Origin: Pseudomonas syringae
GTDB lineage: Bacteria > Pseudomonadota > Gammaproteobacteria > Pseudomonadales > Pseudomonadaceae
Length of the DNA: 53,252 bases
Assembly: GCF_021605415.1 (NCBI RefSeq)
Contig: NZ_WKEQ01000035.1
Location: forward strand, 1 to 53,252
Direction: 5' to 3'
The notes under the pieces are model-generated. The model searched no databases and was not told the origin of the DNA. It saw nothing but the letters and a program-made list of their open reading frames with translations. Shown in pieces: positions 8,459 through 16,033 of the stretch. Made by a program: the position numbers and the translations under genes. Positions within the stretch are counted from its first letter, which is position 1, and each line of letters starts with the position of its first letter.

Positions 8459-9943
8459 TCAATCCTCCCGCGTCACGCGCAGCAATTCGTCGACGCTGCT
8501 CAGGCCTTCCAACACCCGTTGCCGGCCGTCCTGAAACAAACTTCGTGACTGCGTTCGCGTCGCCTCGGACAGGGCTTGCTCACCGGCACCGCGATGAATC
8601 AGCGCCGAGACTGCGCCGCTCACGCAGAGCAATTCGTAGATACCGATCCGCCCGCGATAACCGTGCTGGCAGTGTTCGCAACCCACCGCGCGAAACAACG
8701 GCGCAGCCGGGACTTCATCAAGGCCCAGACGCTGGCAGGTGCTGACATCGGCGCTGTATGGCGCCTTGCAATGAACACACAACGTGCGCAACAAACGCTG
8801 GGCGAGAACCCCCACCAGCGAGGAGGCCAGCAGGTACGCGTCAACGCCCATGTCCACCAGTCGGGTCACCGCGCCAACCGCGCTGTTGGTGTGCAAGGTC
8901 GACAGCACCAGATGCCCGGTCAGCGACGCTTGCACGGCGATCTGCGCCGTTTCGCGATCACGGATTTCGCCGACCATGACCACGTCCGGATCCTGCCGCA
9001 GGATGGCCCGCAACCCTCTGGCGAAGGTCATGTCGACTTTCGGATTGACCGGCATCTGGCCGATACCCGGCAGGTGATATTCGATCGGATCTTCAACAGT
9101 CAGGATGTTTCGGGTCTGGTCGTTCAGGCTGCTCAGGGCGGCGTACAGGCTGGTGGTTTTACCGGAGCCGGTCGGGCCAGTGACCAACAGGATGCCGTGG
9201 GGTTTGGCGAGCAACTGTTGCAGGGTCGCGAGGGTATCGTCCGGCATACCCAACCGTTGCAACTCAAGCCGTCCGGCCTGTTTGTCGAGCAGGCGCAGCA
9301 CCACCCGTTCGCCGTGCGCCGAGGGCAGCGTCGACACCCGCACATCCACCTCATGCCCGGCCAGTCGCAGGGCAATGCGGCCATCCTGAGGCACCCGTCG
9401 TTCGGCGATGTCCAGCCGCGCCATGACCTTGATCCTTGACACCAGCAACGTCGCCAGTTCACGCCGGGGGCGCAGCATCTCTCGCAACTGTCCGTCGACC
9501 CGCATGCGCACCGACAGGTAGTGCTCGAAGGTTTCAAGGTGCACGTCCGACGCCTGCGCGCGCACGGCTTCGCTGAGCAGCGCGTTGATCAGGCGGATGA
9601 CCGGCGCGTCGCCCTGCTGTTCGAGCAGGTCGGCGGTTTGCGGCACCTGATCGACAAGGCTGAGCAGATCCAGTTCATCATCCAGGCCTTGGGCGACTTG
9701 CTCCGCAGCGCTCTGCCCATCGCGATAAACCGTTGCCAGTTGCGCGGCAAATGCTTGAGGTTCGAGTACGCGGATGGGCAGCGTACGGCCACATAGCCGT
9801 TGCGCTTCCGCCAATGCCGTCAACGGTGTATCAGCGCGCATCGCGAGGTAAATGTCATCGCCCACGCCGTCGAGCAACACGCCGAAACGTCGGGCAAAAC
9901 CAAACGGCAGCGTTGTCGGCGGATCCATCATGGGTTGACTCAT
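8459..9943 (-). CDS. gspE: Type II secretion assembly ATPase GspE
   Basis: A 494-residue cytoplasmic hexameric ATPase. Walker A GPTGSGKT is at 256-263, the Asp box LTVEDPIEY near 281-289, Walker B VVMVGEIRD at 321-329 and the His box LSTLHTNSA near 347-355. The tetracysteine zinc-binding insert of GspE is present (Cys389, Cys392, Cys422, Cys425). The N-terminal ~110 residues correspond to the GspL-binding domain. It powers pseudopilus growth. Overlaps gspD upstream by 4 bp. Could be confused with PilB, but zinc motif, context and N-domain favour GspE. Confidence 0.97.
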   Translation of the reverse strand: MSQPMMDPPTTLPFGFARRFGVLLDGVGDDIYLAMRADTPLTALAEAQRLCGRTLPIRVLEPQAFAAQLATVYRDGQSAAEQVAQGLDDELDLLSLVDQVPQTADLLEQQGDAPVIRLINALLSEAVRAQASDVHLETFEHYLSVRMRVDGQLREMLRPRRELATLLVSRIKVMARLDIAERRVPQDGRIALRLAGHEVDVRVSTLPSAHGERVVLRLLDKQAGRLELQRLGMPDDTLATLQQLLAKPHGILLVTGPTGSGKTTSLYAALSSLNDQTRNILTVEDPIEYHLPGIGQMPVNPKVDMTFARGLRAILRQDPDVVMVGEIRDRETAQIAVQASLTGHLVLSTLHTNSAVGAVTRLVDMGVDAYLLASSLVGVLAQRLLRTLCVHCKAPYSADVSTCQRLGLDEVPAAPLFRAVGCEHCQHGYRGRIGIYELLCVSGAVSALIHRGAGEQALSEATRTQSRSLFQDGRQRVLEGLSSVDELLRVTRED

Positions 9944-11859
9944 GGCGCGGGCGCCGCCGGTTTGCGCCGGTCGAAAAGCGCTTCCGCCGAATCCTGTTCA
10001 AACAGTTGCCGTGCCTGCGCCGGAAGCAACAAGGAATTGCTTTCACCGGCCCGTGGCTGGCTCAGGTCACGCAGCACGTTGTAGCGTTGCGCGCTGATAC
10101 CGGCGAGGTCTTCGCGGCTGCGCACGATGGTCGGCCGCAGGAACACCATCAGATTGCTTTTGGTCTGGGTGTCGCGATTCCAGCGAAACAACGCGCCCAG
10201 ATAAGGGATGTCGCGCAGCAACGGCACGCCGCTTTTTTGCGTGCGCACGCTGTCGCGGATCAACCCGCCGATAACGATAATTTCACCGTCATCGGCGAGA
10301 ATCGTGCTCTTGAGCGCGCGTTTGTTGGTGATCAGATCCGAGGAGTCGATGCCCGACACCGACGGCGCGATGTCCGATACTTCCTGCGCGACCTCCAGGC
10401 GCAACGTCGAGCCTTCGTTGATGTACGGTTTGATTTTCAGGCTGATGCCGACGTCCTTGCGCTCCACCGTGGTGAACGGATTGTCCGCACCGCTGCTATT
10501 GGTGGCGTAAGAGCCGGTCTTGAACGGCACGTTCTGGCCGACGATGATTTCCGCCTCCTGATTGTCCAGGGTCAGAAGGCTGGGGGTGGACAGCAGGTTG
10601 CTGCGGGTATTGCTGGCCAGTGCCGAAATCAGCGCACTGAAACGGTCGCTGCCCAATTGCAGGATCGCGCCTTCCGGTGCGGATTTTTTCTCGTCGAAAT
10701 TCAAGCCGCCGACAATCGGAATGTCGGTGCCGGGAAAGTTGATGAAGCCTTTAGCGTCGCCCGTGCTCATGCCCCACTGCACGCCGACGGCTTCGGCGAT
10801 ATCGCCGGATATTTCAACGATGGCGGCGTGGATCAGCACTTGAGCGCGGGGCTGATCCAGTTCGCGGACAATATTTTCCACGGTTCTGACTTGCGCCGGC
10901 TCGGCGATCAGCACCAGCGCATTCTGGCTTTCGTCAGCCTTGAGCATGAAGCTGCCGGAGGTCGGCGTGTCTTTGCCGGCACCCGCGCCGGCGAGTGGTT
11001 TTCGACTCTGCCCCATGGTTTCCAGCACTTCGGCCAACTGTTTGGCATCACTGTGCCGCAGACGAATTACGCGCGCGGTATCCAGCGTGGCGGTCGCCGG
11101 CACATCGAGTCGGCGCGCCAAATCGGTCAATCGGCGCTGCACGGCGGGTGTGCCGATGATGATCAGCCGGTTACTCCGGCCGTCTGCCAGCACTTGAATC
11201 ACCGACTCGGCGCTGCGCTTGCCCAGGGAGGCTTCGATCACTGTGGCGACGTCACTGGCTTGCGCATGCTGCAACCGCACCACCGCATGCTGGCCGTTTT
11301 GTCCGGCGCCGAGCTGCCGGATGATCTGCGCGATGCGCGCGACATTGGCGCCGGTGTCGGTGACCACCAAAGCGTTGGCCGACACCGATGGGCCGACGTA
11401 CCCATTGACCGATACCAGCGGCCGCACCAGCGCGGCAACATCGGCGGCGCTACCGGTTTCCAGCGCGATTACCCGGGTGATGAATTGCGAGGCGGTGGCA
11501 TGGGGCGCTGAATCCCGCCCGGCGCGTGTCTTGGCCTCCGCCACCGGAGTGATGAGGATCCGGTCGCCTTCATCGATCACGGTGAAGTTGTGCGCATCGA
11601 GCACCGAATAAAACAGGCGCCGCACGCCTTCGCGATCAAGGGATTGCCGGGACATCACCGTAATGCGTCCGGATACGCGTGGATCCAGCACGATGGTGGT
11701 GCCGAGAATGGTCGAAATCTCTTCGACGATGTCGCGCAGTTCGGCATTGTTCATCGCCAACTGCCATTGCTCTGTTTCGGCATGCGCAACGCCCGGGAAG
11801 ACCATTGCCAGCAAAAGCAGCAAGGCACGCAGGAACTGCATGCCAGTGGAAGAATTCAT
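9940..11859 (-). CDS. gspD: Type II secretion outer-membrane secretin GspD
   Basis: A 639-residue secretin from the ATG at 11859; a longer reading frame upstream would run into gspC and lacks a signal peptide at its start. The signal peptide is MNSSTGMQFLRALLLLLAMV...AHA, cleaved near residue 27. It is followed by the N0 domain (LAMNNAELRDIVEEISTILGTTIVLDPRVSG), N1-N3 repeats, and the secretin core (VGQNVPFKTGSYAT, EVAQEVSDIAPS, LKSTILADDGEIIVIGGLIRDS, VPLLRDIPYLGALFR). It forms the outer-membrane channel. No GspS pilotin gene is nearby; the C-terminal tail after the core may serve for pilotin binding. Starts 8 bp after gspC. Confidence 0.96.
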   Translation of the reverse strand: MNSSTGMQFLRALLLLLAMVFPGVAHAETEQWQLAMNNAELRDIVEEISTILGTTIVLDPRVSGRITVMSRQSLDREGVRRLFYSVLDAHNFTVIDEGDRILITPVAEAKTRAGRDSAPHATASQFITRVIALETGSAADVAALVRPLVSVNGYVGPSVSANALVVTDTGANVARIAQIIRQLGAGQNGQHAVVRLQHAQASDVATVIEASLGKRSAESVIQVLADGRSNRLIIIGTPAVQRRLTDLARRLDVPATATLDTARVIRLRHSDAKQLAEVLETMGQSRKPLAGAGAGKDTPTSGSFMLKADESQNALVLIAEPAQVRTVENIVRELDQPRAQVLIHAAIVEISGDIAEAVGVQWGMSTGDAKGFINFPGTDIPIVGGLNFDEKKSAPEGAILQLGSDRFSALISALASNTRSNLLSTPSLLTLDNQEAEIIVGQNVPFKTGSYATNSSGADNPFTTVERKDVGISLKIKPYINEGSTLRLEVAQEVSDIAPSVSGIDSSDLITNKRALKSTILADDGEIIVIGGLIRDSVRTQKSGVPLLRDIPYLGALFRWNRDTQTKSNLMVFLRPTIVRSREDLAGISAQRYNVLRDLSQPRAGESNSLLLPAQARQLFEQDSAEALFDRRKPAAPAP

Positions 11860-11867
11860 CAATGTGA

Positions 11868-12380
11868 TCACTCTGACTGCCCAGAGAGCGGGCGTAGAAA
11901 ACGCGCGGAAGGTGCGGGCGAAGGGATAACGGGCGCCTGAATCCTGCGCAGAAAAGCCGTGGTGGATGGCGCGAGCGGCAGCGACTCTTCCCGCCCCTTG
12001 TTCCACAGCACCACATGCTGCAACTCGACACGACGCAGCACACTGCCGCCGGGCAGCGGATCACCGACTCGATAAAAACGCGCGCCTTGACTGTCGGCCA
12101 ACAGCGCACCGGACAGACCCGCTGCCAGCACAAAACTCGCTTGCAGGGTCAATGCTTCAGCACTGCGTCGCAGAGCGATTTCGTCGGCGAGACCGAACAC
12201 GATGGCGACCGCCGTCGTGTCCGGGAATTCGCGAATCGCTGGCAGTGAAACCGGATGATCGACAGGCATCGGCATCAACCGCCGCTCGCGAAAATCCAGC
12301 TCTTGCCAGATCAGGAACAGCCCGTAGACCAGCGGCACCAGCAGCAGGCCTAACGCCGGGAAAAACCTCACGAGCGCCAC
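11868..12380 (-). CDS. gspC: Type II secretion coupling protein GspC
   Basis: A 170-residue bitopic protein. One membrane segment sits at residues 5-25 (RFFPALGLLLVPLVYGLFLIW). A periplasmic homology region follows, with AVAIVFGLADEIALRR, SFVLAAGLSGALLADSQGARFYRVGDPLPGGSVLRRVELQHVVLWNKGREESLPL; this is the classical HR domain that binds GspD N0. No PDZ or coiled-coil domain follows, so it is a short GspC like XcpP relatives. It is the first gsp gene and its start overlaps the cytochrome b561 gene by 13 bp, tying that gene to the operon. Confidence 0.87.
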   Translation of the reverse strand: MALVRFFPALGLLLVPLVYGLFLIWQELDFRERRLMPMPVDHPVSLPAIREFPDTTAVAIVFGLADEIALRRSAEALTLQASFVLAAGLSGALLADSQGARFYRVGDPLPGGSVLRRVELQHVVLWNKGREESLPLAPSTTAFLRRIQAPVIPSPAPSARFLRPLSGQSE

Positions 12381-12892
12381 GACATTCGCCGCAGCACCCG
12401 GTTGCCCTGCAGCTCATGCACAATCACTGCGCCGACGTGTAGCGCCACCAATGCCGCCAACCCGACACACGCCCAGATATGAACGGTGAAAAAAGCGGCG
12501 ATGAGACGGGTGTCGCGCAAGGGCTGGGCAAACTCGACCACTCCGAACACGTTGATCGGGCGGTTCATCATCAAGACGCCCGTCACCAGGACAATGCCCA
12601 CTGACAGGTAAATCAACCGATGGGCAAACAAAGCCACGAGCCGGTTGGATGACAGCGCCGCCACGCGCATCTGCCGGGCATGGCAGGCAACGACAATCAG
12701 GCGCCAGATGAACACCGGAATGAACAGCGTGGTCAGCGAGACATTGATGCAAGCGACCCATTGTTGGGTTTGCACAGACACGTCAACGGTGGCCACGTAG
12801 AACCCGGACATCAACGTCCACAGAATGACCGCCGCCGACACCCAGTGCAGTAGCACGTGTTGTTTGGAATAACCCGAAACCGTCATGTTCAA
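12368..12892 (-). CDS. Cytochrome b561 family membrane protein
   Basis: A 174-residue protein with four predicted membrane helices and the histidine pattern of bacterial cytochrome b561: YSKQHVLLHWVSAAVI near the start, FAHRLIYLSVGIVLVTG in the middle, and FFTVHIWACVGLAALVALHVGAVIVHEL near the end. Family members bind b-type haem in the inner membrane and pass electrons between quinone and acceptors. A second ATG two codons in is an alternative start. It overlaps gspC by 13 bp and lies 71 bp after the LPMO gene, from which a strong hairpin separates it. A role in feeding electrons to the secreted LPMO system is an attractive but unproven inference. Confidence 0.85.
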   Translation of the reverse strand: MNMTVSGYSKQHVLLHWVSAAVILWTLMSGFYVATVDVSVQTQQWVACINVSLTTLFIPVFIWRLIVVACHARQMRVAALSSNRLVALFAHRLIYLSVGIVLVTGVLMMNRPINVFGVVEFAQPLRDTRLIAAFFTVHIWACVGLAALVALHVGAVIVHELQGNRVLRRMSWRS

Positions 12893-12917
12893 CTCAATCT
12901 TTCAACAGAAAACATCG

Positions 12918-12950
12918 TGCACCGGACGACCGTCGCGGTCGTCCGGTGCA
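12918..12950 (-). terminator. Strong hairpin downstream of the LPMO gene
   Basis: A perfect 15-bp inverted repeat (arms 12918-12932 and 12936-12950) with a 3-base loop lies between the LPMO stop and the cytochrome b561 start. On the minus strand it is followed after a few bases by TTTT. It probably terminates or attenuates LPMO transcription or stabilises its mRNA 3' end. Confidence 0.6.
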
Positions 12951-12963
12951 TTACGCGTGGGAC

Positions 12964-14430
12964 TCAGAGCTTTTCCCAAGCCATGTGCCAGTGCTCGCCG
13001 ATGCCCGGTTCGAAACCATTGGCTTCAGGCTTGTACTGCTTGCAATAGCCGGAATCGGGAAATGGCTTGCACTCGAAGACTTCGTTGGTCTTGGCTTGCA
13101 GCACCTTGGTGCCGGCGGTGTAGCCGCTGATGCCTTCCGGGAACACGAAGTCGTGCTCGACATCCGCGCCTTCGCCGGTCATCTGAGTGGTCTGGGTGTC
13201 CTGACGGGTGGTGCGACCATCGAGGGTCGTGCCGACCAGCGTAAGGGTGTGCTTGCCGGGGTTACTGCGAACGTCCATGGCCAGCCAGGTCGAGCCGTTG
13301 TCGGCTTGGGCCGAGGTAGTGCCGACCAGATTGTTGTGCTCGTCGAACAGGTTCGCTTCGACATTCATCTTGCGGTTGGCAACCATGCCGAAATCCACTT
13401 TGGCCTGGCCTTTTTCCAGCACGTATTCGGCTTGCTGGGCAGACACCGACATGCGGGCTTCGGTGTCTTCTTTCATGTCCAACTGAATTTCGTAGCGGGT
13501 GACGCCGCTGTCTTTCTGCGCGTATACAGCGTTGCCGCCCCGAACCGGCTCGATGTTGCCGTCTTCATCACGCACACCGGCACGGATGAGGGTATGCGCC
13601 TGGTTGATCGACTCGGCCAGTTTGAACGGCCAGTTAGGCGCCAGACCTTCTTCGGCGGTGTCGATGGCGATTTCGACGCTGTATTCCGGATATTCACCGG
13701 TCGCCGAGAAGGCACGGGCCTTGACCTTGTCGCCCACCAGCAACGCGGTAGACGGCGAGACGTTGCCCACCGACGACCAGCCGCCCGGCAGTTCCGGCTC
13801 GGCGAGGATGTTCACGTCGGTGACGTTATAGAACGCTGCGTCCGTATCGCCAACCGTCCAGATGCCCAGAATCACGTGCTGGCCGGCCTTGCCTTCAGGG
13901 ATCGTGCAATTGTGCTTCGTACCCGAAACCGGCAACTGATTGCCCCCCTCGACAGCACAGAACGGCGTGCTTTCGAAGGTTGCTCGCTTGAGGGGCTCGT
14001 TCGGATTCCAGCCATTACGCGAAATGAAATATTCGTGTCTGGTTGCCGGGTGAACCTGGGTGTAGCGCCATTGGAAATCAATGGTGCGATCCTTGATTTC
14101 CGTCAGTTGCCAACGGTTGGCGGACTGCACGTCCACCGCCGAAAAACGCTCATGACCGCCACTGGCGATCTTGCCGTCGAACGGCCCCTGCATCGGCGCG
14201 CCACCGGCACCGGCAGGAAAGCCCTTGAAGGTTTCGCCCACACTTTGCGGTTCATATTGCGCACCACCGCATTGGGTGTTCACGCCCTGCTGGCACAGCA
14301 ACGCGCGTGAAGGTGGAACTTCCAGATAACCATGGGCAGAAGCGTTTTGCGCGGTCATTACCGCCGACAACAGAATCACGGGCGAAGTGCAAATCGCAAG
14401 CACACTTCGCTTGTTGAATTTTTTGTTCAT
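12964..14430 (-). CDS. gbpA: GbpA/CbpD-type lytic polysaccharide monooxygenase (AA10), secreted chitin-binding protein
   Basis: The ATG at 14430 (MNKKFNKRS, GGAA six bases upstream) gives 488 residues; a longer frame exists but lacks a leader. The Sec signal peptide is residues 1-32, ending NASA, so the mature protein starts HGYLEV with His1 of the copper brace (His33). The second ligand is best placed at His127 (TQVHPATRHEYF). The block DTDAAFYNVTDV carries the axial Phe. The AA10 domain spans about 33-225, then two GbpA-like middle domains, then a C-terminal chitin-binding module (about 435-488: YTAGTKVLQAKTNEVFECKPFP, GYCKQY). It oxidatively cleaves chitin and aids surface attachment. GbpA and CbpD are known T2SS substrates; the adjoining gsp operon is the likely exporter. 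The upstream region is AT-rich. Confidence 0.95.
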   Translation of the reverse strand: MNKKFNKRSVLAICTSPVILLSAVMTAQNASAHGYLEVPPSRALLCQQGVNTQCGGAQYEPQSVGETFKGFPAGAGGAPMQGPFDGKIASGGHERFSAVDVQSANRWQLTEIKDRTIDFQWRYTQVHPATRHEYFISRNGWNPNEPLKRATFESTPFCAVEGGNQLPVSGTKHNCTIPEGKAGQHVILGIWTVGDTDAAFYNVTDVNILAEPELPGGWSSVGNVSPSTALLVGDKVKARAFSATGEYPEYSVEIAIDTAEEGLAPNWPFKLAESINQAHTLIRAGVRDEDGNIEPVRGGNAVYAQKDSGVTRYEIQLDMKEDTEARMSVSAQQAEYVLEKGQAKVDFGMVANRKMNVEANLFDEHNNLVGTTSAQADNGSTWLAMDVRSNPGKHTLTLVGTTLDGRTTRQDTQTTQMTGEGADVEHDFVFPEGISGYTAGTKVLQAKTNEVFECKPFPDSGYCKQYKPEANGFEPGIGEHWHMAWEKL

Positions 14431-14663
14431 ATTTATTCCAGACGACTCATCGAAGTTATGGCGCACGGTTCGCGCCGACATCTTTTTGCATGGCTGCGCA
14501 TAACGTTGCGCAAGCGTCTAGAACCATACGTGGATAAATAAAAGTTCTATGTAGGAGTAATCGACGCGTCTGGCAGGAACAGTCTCTCCATCAACTAATC
14601 CGACAAATAAAGAAAAAATTCTTACAACAAGTAATCAAGACACTTAAACATTTTTAAACGGCA
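14431..14663. promoter_or_regulatory. AT-rich leader and promoter region of the LPMO gene
   Basis: The 233-bp region upstream of the LPMO start holds no gene. It is markedly AT-rich at 14520-14665 compared with the surroundings. It carries a dyad TGCGCATAACGTTGCGCA at about 14491-14508, close to the start codon. No clear sigma-70 hexamer pair could be chosen. Confidence 0.35.
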
Positions 14664-14664
14664 T

Positions 14665-14700
14665 AAAAAAAGCCCGACCCGTATTAAACGGATCGGGCTT
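14665..14700 (-). terminator. Rho-independent terminator of hemE
   Basis: Stem arms 14670-14682 and 14688-14700 (13 bp with one G-U pair on the minus strand) enclose a 5-base loop. They are followed on the minus strand by a run of seven U. It lies about 20 bp after the hemE stop. Confidence 0.88.
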
Positions 14701-14719
14701 TTAAAAGCGAAGTTGGTCG

Positions 14720-15787
14720 TTACTCGTGATATTGCGCCGACAATTCATGCACCGCACGCAAGAACGCGCCAGCGTGTTCCGGATCAACTTCAGGCGTGAT
14801 GCCGTGGCCGAGGTTGAATACGTGACCGCTACCTTTGCCATAACTGGCCAGGATGCGGCCGACCTCGGTGCGAATGGCTTCTGGTTTGGCGTAGAGCACG
14901 GTCGGATCCATGTTGCCTTGCAGCGCGACTTTGTCGCCGACACGGGCGCGGGCATTGCCGATGTCGCACGTCCAGTCCAGGCCCAGTGCGTCGGCACCGG
15001 CCTCGGCGATGCTTTCCAGCCAGAGGCCGCCGTTCTTGGTGAACAGGATCACCGGCACCTTGCGACCGTCGTGCTCGCGGATCAGGCCGCCGACGATTTT
15101 TTTCATGTAGGCCAGGGAAAATTCCTGATACGCCGCCGCCGACAGGTTGCCGCCCCAGGTATCGAAAATCTGCACCGCTTGCGCGCCGGCCATGATCTGG
15201 CCGTTGAGGTAGCTGGTGACCGACTGCGCAAGTTTATCCAGCAACAAGTGCATGGCTTGCGGGTTGTCGTAGAGCATGGCTTTGGTCTTGCGGAAGTCTT
15301 TCGACGAGCCGCCTTCAACCATGTAGGTCGCCAGAGTCCACGGGCTGCCGGAGAAGCCGATCAGCGGCACACGGCCGTTCAATTCGCGACGGATAGTGCT
15401 CACCGCGTCCATCACGTAACCGAGGTCTTTGTGCGGATCCGGGATCGGCAGGGCTTCGATATCGGCCAGGGTGCTGACGACTTTCTTGAAGCGCGGGCCT
15501 TCACCGGTTTCGAAGTACAAACCCTGGCCCATGGCGTCGGGGATAGTGAGGATGTCGGAAAACAGGATCGCCGCGTCCAGTTGTGGATAGCGGTCGAGCG
15601 GTTGCATGGTGACTTCGCAGGCGAACTCCGGATTCATGCACAGGCTCATGAAATCGCCGGCGTGGGCACGGCTGGCACGGTATTCCGGCAGGTAGCGGCC
15701 GGCCTGGCGCATCATCCACACCGGGGTGACGTCAACGGGCTGCTTGAGCAGGGCGCGGAGGAAACGGTCGTTCTTCAGGGCAGTCAT
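14720..15787 (-). CDS. hemE: Uroporphyrinogen decarboxylase
   Basis: A 355-residue cytoplasmic enzyme converting uroporphyrinogen III to coproporphyrinogen III by removing four carboxyl groups, a step of haem synthesis. Visible family signatures are the N-terminal PVWMMRQAGRYLPEYR (residues 21-36, substrate-binding Arg), the IGFSGSPWTLATYMVEGG block and the C-terminal VFNLGHGITPEV histidine motif. Length is exactly typical. It follows gltD on the same strand with a REP-bearing gap of 246 bp, and a strong terminator follows it. Neighbouring gltBD is the conserved Pseudomonas arrangement. Confidence 0.98.
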   Translation of the reverse strand: MTALKNDRFLRALLKQPVDVTPVWMMRQAGRYLPEYRASRAHAGDFMSLCMNPEFACEVTMQPLDRYPQLDAAILFSDILTIPDAMGQGLYFETGEGPRFKKVVSTLADIEALPIPDPHKDLGYVMDAVSTIRRELNGRVPLIGFSGSPWTLATYMVEGGSSKDFRKTKAMLYDNPQAMHLLLDKLAQSVTSYLNGQIMAGAQAVQIFDTWGGNLSAAAYQEFSLAYMKKIVGGLIREHDGRKVPVILFTKNGGLWLESIAEAGADALGLDWTCDIGNARARVGDKVALQGNMDPTVLYAKPEAIRTEVGRILASYGKGSGHVFNLGHGITPEVDPEHAGAFLRAVHELSAQYHE

Positions 15788-15917
15788 GTCGGCATCCGGA
15801 AAAAAAGTGCGGGCATTTTCTCAGAGCGCGACACAAAAGGCACGGATGTGGGTCAGCCTTTTGTCTATCGGGTCAATTTGTCGCGCTGGAATGCTGACTT
15901 TGCAACACCACAAAACA

Positions 15918-16006
15918 CTGTGGGAGCTGGCTTGCCAGCGATGCAGACAACTCGGTTTGTCAGGTAAACCAAGGAGATGCTATCGCTGGCAAGCCAGCTC
16001 CCACAG
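15918..16006. repeat. REP-type inverted repeat pair between hemE and gltD
   Basis: Perfect 25-bp arms at 15918-15942 (CTGTGGGAGCTGGCTTGCCA...) and 15982-16006 are separated by 39 bases. The sequence belongs to the intergenic GTGGGAGC palindrome family of Pseudomonas. It may act as a terminator or mRNA stabiliser after gltD. Confidence 0.85.
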
Positions 16007-16033
16007 GTATCGCATTGCAGTTTCGAGCGGCGT

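Noticed and set aside
6821..8548. 575-codon open frame on the plus strand
   Set aside because: Runs antisense across gspG, gspF and the gspE end; composition rich in Gln, His and Arg, typical of a shadow frame.
9733..11511. 592-codon open frame on the plus strand
   Set aside because: Antisense to gspE and gspD, both firmly identified by motifs.
11860..12006. Extended gspD N-terminus
   Set aside because: The extra residues are not a signal peptide and overlap gspC; the ATG at 11859 precedes a proper leader.
12946..14310. 454-codon open frame on the plus strand
   Set aside because: Antisense to the LPMO gene, whose signal peptide and copper ligands are clear.
14491..14508. TGCGCATAACGTTGCGCA dyad as a definite operator
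   Set aside because: The dyad is real but short and no matching regulator is encoded next to the LPMO gene; left as a note only.
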